Positions 13,201 to 25,200 of a DNA stretch of 64,000 bases are shown here, in pieces (the stretch's first letter is position 1; each line of letters opens with the position of its first letter). This DNA is from Saururus chinensis. Lineage: Eukaryota; Streptophyta; Magnoliopsida; Piperales; Saururaceae. Both the position numbers and the translations under genes were made by a program. The DNA is taken from positions 41,525,178 to 41,589,177 of the forward strand of contig CP141143.1 of assembly GCA_035235625.1 (NCBI GenBank), given 5' to 3'. Under the pieces are notes generated by a model. It saw nothing but the letters and a program-made list of their open reading frames with translations. It was not told where the DNA came from and searched no databases.

Positions 13201-16200
13201 CCCAGGATCATCGCGATCTTCTCGTCTCAGTGCAAATTGCCCAATCTGGGATTTCCCCTCTCCCATGCTATCTTGACGTGAGGATTGGCACTCTCAGCGC
13301 CGCTATCAACTTCATCCAGTGCCAATCGGGATCGGTTTCAGGACCTTGTGATGATGCGGACGTTGACGGAGGCCCTTAACTCGGGGCAGGAGGCGCTTGA
13401 TCTTCGGATTGAACTTGCGGGGACCGGGATTATGAGGAAGTTGCCACATTTCATCGGAAGGTTGTTTGAGATCCTGATCAAGATGCTGTTGGATATAGAG
13501 GATGATCCCGCTTTATTACGGAAACTGAGGATGAGGATGCCGGGGAGTCAAGTAATTACAGGGTGGGGCATTCTTTCTGCAGATTGTTTTATTTTTAAAG
13601 GTGCGAGGGCAACCGATGGAACAACTACGAGAGATGGTTCTGGAAACTAGAAACTGGAAACCAGGACAGAACACTTTGGTCGATAAATTTGTTCTAGCTA
13701 TTTTACCAAATGGAACCCGGGTCTCATAAATTCAAGTTGGCCCAACAACTCAAACCCATTTTCTTTTGGAATGCCTCCAGCCCGGATACGCCTTGCTCTA
13801 AGATCTATCCAGCTTTGTCTTTTGAATTTCATAGAGCGGAGCAATAGTGGGCCCGACTACCATATTTTCTTGAATTTGTTTGCTCTCATCTACGACCCAA
13901 GTGCTCGGTATCACCTCGAGGACGAGGTGACGCGGAAGAGTGGTGGAGTGTTATGACCCATTTAGAAGGCAGTTAGGAATAGTTTATTTTATTAATAGTT
14001 ATGTAATTAGGGAGTTATTTGTAATTTTTATTTAATCGGTGTTAATGGGCTTCTAGGTTAGTGTTTAGGCCCATTTAGGAGTTCTATTTAATGTAAGGGC
14101 TACGCCCTAATTTCAGTTAGTGAGTGAATTAGTCTTTTGATTAATCTTCTGGTTATCCTTTTCTTCCCATCATTTGAACTAATCTATCGTCCTCATTTCC
14201 CCCCTTTCATCCAAACCCTTCTCTCAACCCTAATTCCTTCTTCTCTTAGTTTGGCCTTCCCTATCGTCACCTCTCAACCCTACAATTTCCTCCTAATATT
14301 CACCCATAGATCTAACGATCTACAACACTCTCTCTCTTATTTCTTGATGTTTTTTTCATCTCTCTCTAAGTCTGTTCCCATTATGCCCAATTTAACCCAA
14401 ATGTGGCCTGTTCACATTAGCCAGCTATCTAAATCGGTATGATTGAGAAAATAGTCAAATTAGGCATAAGTGGATGAGTCTTGTTACCTGTCCTATAAAA
14501 GTGTGCTACTTAATTCCACATGTACAGTGGAACTTGGTCGTAAACATTATAAAGCTTGTGGCTTGGTTTTGCAAGTTGAATAGTTTCTAGTTATAAAATA
14601 GTAGAATTGAAACATAAAAGAGTTGTGGCATTTTTTGTCACAATCTAATGGTTTAGCACAAAAGTAAAATGATGTATCTGTTAGACTAAAGAGAAATGAA
14701 TCCATTAAGAATACCCAATAAGGATATTTTATCATTATCATGATATATGCCTTTCCACAACTATCTTGTGTTTGCAATATGGATTTCATATTACTATTCA
14801 AGTTTTAGTTCAGTCAAGAGGATGATGCAGAATACATTGTGAGAACATAGTGGCAGTTCTTAAAGTCTGAAGCCTTTCCTGTAACCATCCAAGAAGGAAA
14901 TATTGTAATCAAGTTCCATAATGAATATTATAGTCATGTGTGTTTCCTACTTATTTAGGGTTGGCTTGATGAGTGTGAGAAAATATTGATATCTTGCAAT
15001 GCCAAGTTGGCAACAAATCAATCAGTTTGCTTTGTACCCTGAAACCATGACAAAATACATGAAAGTGGTGCATAGTGTTCAATACTTTAGTAAATTATGT
15101 ATTTCATCTTGACCGTTCAGTTTGTGAATACTGTAGATTCTTTTTGTCTAACCATGTATACTACTTTTGGCATTTAGTCATTATGTTTCCTTGTTTATGG
15201 TATTCTTAATATAGACACTGTAATTTCCTGGTCTCTACTGTTTGTACTTCAGTCTATAAATTTCTGATCAAGCATTGGACACATTATAATTTCATATATC
15301 TCACTTGTGTTTCATTTTCATTATTACCAGGCATTATCTTTTAGACTTGATGAGGGTAACACCCAGAGATGCCAACTACAACGGTCCTGGCTCTCGTTTT
15401 TGTGTTCTAAGGCCTGAACTTGTTACTGGTTTTTGCCAGGTTCACTTTCTTGGAGTCATGGGCAAGGTTTATTAGTTGGCACTTTTTTGTGATTTTCTTA
15501 GATATGGTTGTTTTTGTTCTTTATGAAATGCAGGCAGAAACTGCAGAAAGGTCCAAATCTTTAACAAATGGAAAGGTTCCATTAGTATCTGATTCTGACA
15601 GGGGCACTGGTGTTGAAACAAACGAAAATGTTGAGACTGTTATGTGTTCAGAATCCAAGGTATTCCGATGGTTGGAATTTAATTGTTTAAATGAGGTCTA
15701 TTTTCATACTAGTACAATACATCCAATATATGGATGCTACCTTGTGTTTCTAGAAGTTCCTTTCATTTGCTTCTATTAACAATATAAAAAGGACGGCCAC
15801 AAGTCTGCAAGGCAAATTGTTTATGAATTAAAAATATTATTAATGTTTTTTTACATAGGTAGTGTAATGCAGAACAATCTGAGTATAAAGGTGAAACGGG
15901 GGAAGAGGGACTTGTATGCTGATTTTTCTGATTTTTTTTTATAAATTATAATAAATACTAGTTTGTGGTCCTCAAAATTGATGTGGTTATCTAATCCGTT
16001 TTAATATCATCAGGGCTTTTATTATAGTATGTAAATTTATTAGCCAGGTATCTGACAGTTGTGGCATTTATTCTGTTTGCAATCAGCAAAATTGATGTGG
16101 TTATCTAATGGGTTTTTATTTCATCAGGGCTTTTATCAGTCTAAATTTATTAGCCAGGTATCTGGCAGTCGTGGCATTTGTTCGGTTACTTGTATGCGTA

Positions 16201-19200
16201 TCTCGGCCAGGCCATGTTATTGCTTGAGCCTCCTATGATACAAAGGCATTCATGTTATGGATCATGTGTTATATAGACTATCAGCCTATCACAGATTTTC
16301 AGTTCAATGTACACTTTGTAATTGTGATGGATAACTTTTATCACATAGTTTAGCTGGTTGACTATACTTCCTTTTCTCCTTTTACCATGACATACATAGA
16401 TCTTGTTATTAAATTAGTCCTCTAGATGGACTGTTTTATCTGATCATGTGACGGGGTGTGGGTGAAGATGGACAGAAACAATAATACAGCAACATACAGC
16501 CAACAAAGATTTATATTCGAACTGTAAAAAGGAAAATGAGAGGAAGAAGATGACTCATCTCTATTAATCTTCTGAACAAACAGGGTGTTACAAGCTTGAA
16601 TCCACAAGCCAAAATGACAAGATTACCCTTCCCATTTGCACTGACTAAAAGGCATAAACAGAAATGCCCCTTTGAACCTTATGAAAGAATAAGCAGCTGG
16701 ACATGCTGTAAAACAGAATTCAATTATGTTCATCTGTGACAATCTGTGACAGGCTGAAAGGATTAAAGTATACCTTTGCATTAGTCCCTCCCTCCTAAAA
16801 GAAGCTTGTCCACAAGCAAGAAGGCTTGTGTGCCAGCAGTTTTTGGAGAGATTGGACTAAAATAAGTGGACAGATCGGAGACATTGAATGCCTTGGATAT
16901 GTTGTAATGAGCAGGGAGGTCGACCATATTGATGCATTGCAAAATCTGAAATGGACCTACTTTCTGTGGTGTGAGCTTGTTGTGGTGGCTAGCGAGACGT
17001 CTTTCCTTCATAGGAAAACCATTACATAATCTCCCACTTGAAACAATTTTCGCCTTCTCTTTTTATCAGCTGAGACCTTGTATTGAGCTATGACATCAAG
17101 TAAACGTTGCCAGACTACTTGATGGATGGAAATCAAGTCTTGAACTGTTTTATAAGCTGTGGTTGGTTCTCCTAATTATTTAGGCAGCTGAACTAAAGCC
17201 ATTGTGCGGCGGGTAGGAAACCCATATAAGAATTCAAAAGGTGCTTTGCTGGTGGACTAGTTGGGTGTGGAATTAAAGGCAAATTGAGCTTATGGAAGAA
17301 CTAAGTCTCAATACTTAGGAGCATCACCCGTGAGGCTTCTCAGCAGGTTTCCCAAAGTTCGGTTAACCACTTAAGTTTGGCCATTACTTTGGGGGTGGGA
17401 AGTGCTACTGAATTGTAAGTACCCAATCTCATCTATATTGACCGCTAAAAGTGACTTGAAAACTTGCTGTCCCGATATGATGTAATCGACTTTGGGAATC
17501 GATGAATTCTCACTATTTCTTTGAAGAATAGACCAACTACATGCGAGGCATCGGTTGCCTTTTTATATGGCACAAAATGAGCCATTTTCAAGAACCTATC
17601 CACCACCACAAAGATAGAATCCACCCTCCTTTGAGTCCTAAGCAACCTAAGGACAAAATCCATAGAGATATCATCGTAAGGCCGATAGGGAATAGGTAAA
17701 GGGGTATAAAGGCCGGTATTTTGTGAGGTTCCCTTGGCTTGTTGGTATGTATAATAATGCTGAATAAACTGTTAACCGTCCCTTAAAAGAGTTTGCCAAT
17801 GATACCTTGCTTTGAGAAGTGCAACAGTTTTATCTTTGACAAAGTGTCTAGCTAGTCCACTATGCAATTCCTTAATAAGTTGTTGGCCGTTAGAAGAAGA
17901 GGGAATACACAGCTGATTACCTTTGTATAAGTAACCTTCCATAAGATGATAGTCTTGGACTGGCTAGTTGCTTTGAGAGCATAACCCCCGAATGTCTCAA
18001 GCTCTTTGTTATTGGGTAGAGTACTTTTAAGCTGTCAAAACCTATGTTTTCATTCCTCAAAGGTAGTGAAAAGGGCCACCTTTCAACTCAAGGCATCAAC
18101 TGCCTTGTTCATTGTGTCGGACCTACGCTTGATAATAAAGGTATAATCTTGTAGCTCACATATCCACCTAGCAAACAACTTGTCCACCTTTATTTGACTT
18201 TGCAAGTGCTTCAATGAATCATGAGTCATGTGGAAGACAATGTTTTTAAACACAAGGTAATGCCTCTAATATTTCAAGACATGGATCGAAGCAAATTATT
18301 CCAGCTTGTAGGTTGATGATTTTCTCCTTGCATCATTCAGCTTGCACTAAAATAGGAGATTAGCCTTCCCTCTTGTGTTAAGATAGCCCCTGTGCCCACT
18401 CCGGATGCATCACACTCAACCTCAATGATCTTGTTAAAATCAGGGAGGGCAAGCACCAGAGCTTGAGTTAGTTTTTCTTTCAGCTTTTCAAAGCTATCTT
18501 GAGCTTCTTGGGACTACACAATGCCGGCTTTTTTCATACACTCAATCAAAGGGCATGCTATGGTGAGAAAATGCTTCATAGATCGGCGGTTAAAGGTGGT
18601 CAAACCTTGAAAACTGTGCACCTCACTTGTTGATTTTGGTGTGGGCCAATTTTGTATGGCTTTTATCTTGAATACCTTTGGAACTGATCACATACCCCAA
18701 AAACATTGGTGAAGAGGAACACTCTTTCAGATTTATGTACAAAGAATGATGTTAGAGCACTTCAAAAATTTTGGCCCGTTGTGCATGTTCTTCACCTTTG
18801 TTATGTACTAATATGAGTCTCATGATGGTACCAGGCACTTTAGATAAGCCAAAGGGCATCACTAGCCATACATAGGGGCCTTCTCTTGTCTTGAAGGCTG
18901 TTTTCCACTTATCCCCTGGCCTTAACCTGATTTGGTGATATTAACTTTAAATATCAATCTTGGAGAAAACGGTGGCGCGGGTCAACATATCCAATATATT
19001 ATATAGCTTAGGTACTGGAAACCTATACTTTAAATTAATTTTATTAATAGCCCGGCTATCCACGCACATCCTTCTAACTCTCATTGTTCTTGGGCTCACT
19101 AAAAAGGCCGGAACCGCGCATGGACTAAGTTTCTCCTTGCCCCTTGTGAGGTCTATTTGATGCTAAATTTCCCTTGTGAGGCAGCTCCAATGGGAGTTCT

Positions 19201-22200
19201 TCGGTGACCAGTTGCTTATACTTCTCTAAGAGGGGTTGAAACTGCTAGGGGTGGCTTTTAATCTCAGATCTTGTTGAGCAATAAGTACACATCTTCAGTG
19301 GTGGTTAGGTCTCATTTCCATGGCTGCTCTACCTCACAAGGGGCAATCCAAGCAGGAAATGACTGAGATCACCATAAAATTACCGAGATCTCATAGAGAT
19401 CGTGTAAAAAGTCAAAATAGCGTACTAATATCTTGCCTCAGTATCTCTCCTGAGACCAAGATTTCGCCTGATTGCGAAACCTTGGTGCCAACTGAGACTG
19501 CTAATGACTTGTCCTGCTCAAAAATTTTTTTTAATCATAATCCTGAATATAATCTGATCTTTATTTGCTAATTCATTTAAGTTTTTCCTTGTTAGTTTAA
19601 AATCATGTAAGGATACCAGGTCACACTAATAGAATTTGATTGGATAGATAAACAATTTGAAGTCAACAATGACTTAATGGTCTTTACCTAGAACATGAAG
19701 GAACATGAGATTTTCTTATGTATTTTTTCTTTTGACAAATTCTTCTTATCTAATTCTGTTGAAGCATAATGAAAATATATGTATTTTTTGGTGTTCGGCT
19801 AATTACCTTGGATGAATGCTAGTTTCTTAAAGCCATTGTATAGTCTTGATAATTTGAAAAGTAAAAATGGATGGCGGAATAGAAGGGAACTGCATTCATA
19901 ACTTGGTCTGATTTCTGAGCTGTGTTCATAGCTTGACCCGATATCTGTCATATTTATGGTTGTCTGAACTATCTAATGTAATTGTCCTTTTAATTATTAT
20001 TATATTTGGAAATTGGCGGCGTGAACCATATTTTGCTGTCTAGATCAGTCACATGGCAACATGTTCATCTCCATGCCTTTTTTTATGGACATATCCCATA
20101 TTCTCCTTAGCTTTCTCCACTCTTAATGCATCCTAAAAAAAGTTAGGTGTATTAATGTATCCTCAATACAGGTTGCAATTGTTGCATCCGAACTGTCTCA
20201 TACAGATGCACACAATTTGTCATCCATTGAGGCCAAACAGGGGATCTATCTGATGTGTAAACGTGTGAAACATGTTTAGTCTCCATACATTCACCTTATG
20301 CTCTGTATTTTCATGTCATATAATTTGTATTTATTATGTCCATGTTATCTCTGCTTCTTTCTAGTCGCTTAATACTTGCTGCTGCATGATGTAGCTGTTC
20401 CAATTGTGTTCTATAAAACTTCCCTACTTCAATTTTCAGTGGATACTTACAGCTTTCTATGATATAGGATTTTCAATTTCTGATTTGGGATATAAGAGTT
20501 GTATAAATTTATATGATTTGAAACATGACACTTTACTCTTGTCTTTATGTAGGCTGGAACTGAAGGGTTCCATGATGAACCTTCTGAAAAATTCAACTTA
20601 ACACCTTTTCAAAATGACAGTTTATGTGAAGAATTTCTGTTGAATCCTAATGTCTTTACGGAATTTAATCTTGCCGGCAGTCAGGAGGTAACTGTTGTGT
20701 CATTTGCTGCTTCCCTTTTCTTGTAGGAGCTAAAATTCTCATCAGGTGTGTTGGGGTTGTTTTTCCTTAATAGGAGATTGCTGCAGATGAAGAAGCAGTT
20801 ATGAAGGCTAGTATGTATCTTGTAGATATCATCCTTCCCAAGTTTGTTCAAGATCTTTGTTCTCTTGAAGCATCACCAATGGATGGTCAGACATTGACAG
20901 AGGCTCTTCATGCTCATGGAATTAATGTTCGTTATATTGGGAAGGTATGTTGCTTGCATTCCTCTTATTTTGAACCTCTTTAATCTCTGCTGGACAGAGC
21001 ACCATTTAATTTATAGATGTGGCCTGTGGAATCTCAGGGCTCAATAAGCTCTTCTATTGCCCTCAGTTTCTTCAGTTTTGCTTGTTGTACTTTATTCCTA
21101 TTCTGTTCCTTGCTAAAAGGATTTTTGCCCTTTAGAGTATTTCCTCTTATAATCATGAGGGGTAAGGTTCTCGTGTCCACCCCTTGTATTATCATGTTTT
21201 ATTTTCAATAATATTTTTTTCCTTTTAAAAAAAAAGACAATTTTATTCGTATATTTCAGGTGGTTTTTAGTAATTGTATTTTGTCATCATCTATGACTCT
21301 TCTGTGTGCTATTTTGTATGTAAGTGAAGTGACTTTATGCTTGTTTTATATCCTTCTTGACTGTGTTCCATAGTCACTCTTGCACAGTGCGCACAAGGAT
21401 AATGGACTGACTTGACACCTGAAAATGACTTAACATGTGTCTACTTATGATGTACTGAAAAAGTTTCCAATTAATAGTGTCATGCTCATGGAACTAATGT
21501 TTTCCATTTGGGAAGGTGAATTGCTTATGTTTCTCAATTTTTGAAATTACTCAATCTCTGCTGGAAAGAGGGCATTTTTATTTCTATACTTCATGTTTGT
21601 TTTTTAATAGTTGTGTCTTGCCATCGCCTATATCCCTGCTCTGATATTTTGTATGCAATTGGTGTGAGTTTATGCTTATTTTATAGCCTCCTGGATTTTG
21701 TTCCATAGCCACGCTTGTTAAGTCTAAAACAGCATGCAAAATGGTAATGGAATAACAACCTTAAATGGTGCAATTGAAAAAATTTAAAAAGTTATGCAAC
21801 ATCAAACGCATGGCACTTGGCTTGCATTGTATGATCATTATCAAACATCCAGGCATAAATCGTTCTAGCAATAGTTGAATGCTTTGCACAATATAGACAT
21901 TAACAATCATCCAAGCGTAGATTGTCTAAGCAATCAGTGCATGCTTTGCATGATATAAACATTAACAAGCTTCAAAGCATAGAGTAATTAAGCAATATAG
22001 ACAGCAATTTTAGAACAATATATTAATAATATATCTCTAAGAAGGATTTATAGGGTGGGTTTGGGACAATACAGTTATATAAATCAAGCAACTGCCCTAT
22101 TGATAATTTAGGGTGGGAAAAGACAAAGGTGGGGATGCTTTTACCTAAATGAACTTTTCCTTCTCCTTCTTCCCCCCCCCCTCTCCTTCTAATTGTTGCC

Positions 22201-25200
22201 TCCTCTTCCTCTGTGTGTCACTGCCTTTTCTGCCTGCTACCTTCTCCTCTATGCCTCACATCCTAGGTCAGTAGCTGCTTCCTCATTCGTGCATTGCCAC
22301 CTCCTTCGCACGCTGCTCTCCCCTCCTCCCCCTTCATCCTCCGCCGCCTTCTTCAACCACGGCCTTCCCCTTTGTGCACCATCACCTCCTCTGCTTGCCG
22401 CCGCTTCCTCCTTCACGTGTCCTCTGAATTGCAATGGGATCTATACTGCGATAGGATCTATACTGCAATATGTTGATATTGCAATAGTTAGTAATTGCGA
22501 AACTATTTGGTATCTAAATTGTGATGGCTAATTTGTAATGGTATTGGTATCTAAATTGCAACAATATATGCATCTGCATTGCGATTGGTAGATATTGTAA
22601 TCAGCAAAGATTGCGATTGGTAGATATTGTGATCAGCAAAGATTGCGAGAGTATGGTATCTAAATTGCAATGGTATATTGTATTACTATATTAGCGCCAA
22701 GGGTGACAATTGATTTTTGCTATATTTCCTATATTGCCCTCAAATTTTCTATAATACCCATAAATAAAAGTTTAAAATGGTGTGTAGTTTGGGTATATTT
22801 CGTAAAATCCTTAATTTGAATTTCAAAGTTATCCTAGCCCAGAAACTCTTTTGACATGGTTGTCTTGCTAGGAAGCATGGATGTGACCCAACATTCTGAT
22901 ACGGTTACTGTAGCAAAAATAAAATAAAATCTCGTTTGCCCCAGTAAAGTCGTGTCTCCCTAATCAATTGAAGAACTTTTCATTCATGCTGCAAAGAAAC
23001 TGCTTATTTTAGTTGTTTTTTTAGCCAATATTGTTTATCCATTTAGAACTCTTAAAATGCACCTAAAACTATATATAAAATAATTTTCAATAGAGGTTTC
23101 CTTGCTGTATGGCATCCTAGTTTTTGGAAATTCTCATATCCCTGCATCGGTATCTTGTCGTGTCGTATCCCTGTACCCATATCCATGCTTCTTAGTTGTC
23201 ATGCATCAGTCAGGTACTAATTGTAGTGACATGACATGGGCCACTTTTTTATGTTGTTTTATTAACATGATTATATATTGCGGTTGATGATAAATCTCGA
23301 TGAGCTCTATCAAATACTACCCATATGAGAATGTTTTCTCCAACCTTTTTCCTAAGTCCCAATCAATTGTTTTTTGCATTTTTGCCTATAGTACACATTC
23401 AGATTTGTGTGTTCTTTGTACCTTGGAAACATATGTTATGCGAGAAAACATAATTTATGTTTATCAAAAAATGCACATAGTTGGTTTTGGAAATGAAAAT
23501 TAATTTGAGGTAATTACCACTATTGAGATATTGACTATTGTTTGCATTAGATTTGACGATATACAAGATGAGAGGCGAAGAAAATAGTTGAAAAGGAACT
23601 TTGGGGATTTTTTAGAATCTCTGGCACCTGGGGTGCTTATCCCGAACAAGGGGGTGTTGCCTTAGTTGATTATTTTGAAGGCGTGGGCCTAGTTCGGATA
23701 ACTTTCTTCCCTCTACTCCTACCATGAAATTGCCCCTCTCTAAATGCTTTAAGTATTGGTGAAGTCTTTCATTAAATCATATGCTGCTTAATAAGATCCT
23801 CAAACCAAGGTGAATTGACTTGATCTGAAAAAGTCATTATGCTCATCTCAAGTCAATCTTATGCATATTAAATCATTTATTGTTTAGAATTTAAAAGAGC
23901 TGGAGGTACCTCTTTTTTGAGCAATACACGGAGTAAGATGATTCATCCATTAAGAGACATGATATTTGCTTGAAGAGCTCAGGAGAAACCAATCATGAGG
24001 ATCCATAATGCTCTTTAAAGAAAGACAAGAAGTGTATATGTAACCAAAAATGCAAAAAGATTCTATATCCAAGTCATTTGAAGAAGCAAAAGTAATCATT
24101 AAGAAATAACCTCTATGCATGTTCTAAATGAATAGTGGTCATGGTCCTTGCTGATGTGCAGGACCATGAGCTTAGAATACACCTTCGTGATCCAAGATGC
24201 TCTTTAGATGAAGGCAAGACAAGTGTATGCAAGCAAAAATGCGAAAAGAAGATCTTGTGTCCAAGTCATGTGAAGAAGCAAAAGTAATCATATAGGAACA
24301 AACTCTATGCACGTTCCAAGTAATTAGTTATAACGGTTCTATATGATGTAGTGGACTATGAGCTTGAATACATCTGTGGTTGTTCATTATGTGGCCCTCT
24401 AAGTTAATATGTTTAGATTTATATTGGTAATAAATATCATGACATGCATTTCTTTTGTTCCAGGTAGCCGAAAGGACCAAGGGTTTACCTCATATATGGA
24501 ACCTTTGTGTCACTGAAATTGTGGTCAGGTCTGCAAAACACATTCTCAAGGTGATCTGTTGGGCTTACTTTAGATGTGTGTTTGCTGATGGTTTCATTGA
24601 TAAGTAACTTGGTTGTCATAGAAATTTCATAGAAGATTATTGTTTCCTATCTGCTAGTTACCTGTTTCCTGCGGTGGTAGAGTACTAGTCTGTAACTATG
24701 CTCGTGTTATTTTTCCTGTTACTCAGGAGTTGTTGAGAGATACACAAGATCATGACCTTGGACCTGCAGTTGCACATTTTTTCAATTGCTTCTTTGGAGA
24801 TGTTCCTGTTCCTACCAAAAGTAGCATTAGCAATGCACATACAAAAAGTCAAAAAAAGGTTATTTGATGAAATTTATTGTTTTTCTATTCTTGTTCTGGT
24901 GATTATGTACTTTCATTGATCCAATTTAAATTTGGCTAGGCTTATGGTGGTAAAATATAGGCATTGTTCTCCCTTTTGAAATTGATGCTCCTTTGCACAC
25001 CGTCAGATATTCTCCCTCCATCGCATATTAATAGTCCTCTATTATTGAGTTGTAAAAATTAAGAAGAAATAGGGCTAAATACTGGAAAAAATAGTCAGAA
25101 GAATATTAGACGCTTCACCGGTTTAACTGATGCATGCTGTGAGAGAGCAAAAAGCCTGTTGGCCAGATCTTCGATTTGTGCTGCGGATCTTTTGACTTCC

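Larger units (their letters stand above)
12110..14327 (+). mobile_element. Small LTR retrotransposon carrying importin-5 sequence
   Basis: Two similar LTRs (12110-12476 and 13949-14327), both beginning TGTTATGACCCATTTAGAAG, flank a 1.47-kb interior. The interior starts with TTGGTATCGGAGCC (12477-12490), a primer-binding site complementary to initiator-Met tRNA. CTCTC flanks both outer ends (12105-12109 and 14328-14332), as a 5-base target duplication would, although the left copy lies in a CT run. No gag, protease, RT or integrase is recognised, so it needs helper enzymes. A block inside is importin-5 coding sequence. The LTRs differ at about a dozen places in their first 200 bases plus one short insertion, so the insertion is not very recent. 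Confidence 0.85.
16440..19530 (-). mobile_element. Ty3/gypsy element, minus strand, 5' half missing
   Basis: On the minus strand, pol reads RT (about 19160-18560), RNase H (about 18500-18000), integrase (about 17930-17300) and an integrase C-terminal GPFQIL-type segment (17011-16781), followed by a polypurine tract (complement of GTCCCTCCCTCC, 16784-16795) and an LTR (about 16440-16780). Stops and frameshifts are frequent. gag, most of protease and the 5' LTR are absent; similarity fades near 19530. It is the same family as 30680-34040, since both share near-identical text from the polypurine tract through integrase. Confidence 0.8.
20945..24463. other. FMT intron with local duplications and CT-rich DNA
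   Basis: This 3.5-kb intron holds an old duplication that includes the end of the previous exon (21480-21745), a CT-rich tract (about 22150-22420) with chance open frames, a minisatellite-like part (22430-22700) and a 189-base tandem duplication (24000-24380). No transposon protein is seen. Confidence 0.55.

Noticed and set aside
12298-14442. Two similar open frames at 12298-12564 and 14137-14442
   Set aside because: They lie in the two LTRs of the same element and differ only as the LTRs do; they are not genes.
22193-22531. Three overlapping open frames on both strands
   Set aside because: All arise from a CT-rich tract; composition explains the open frames.
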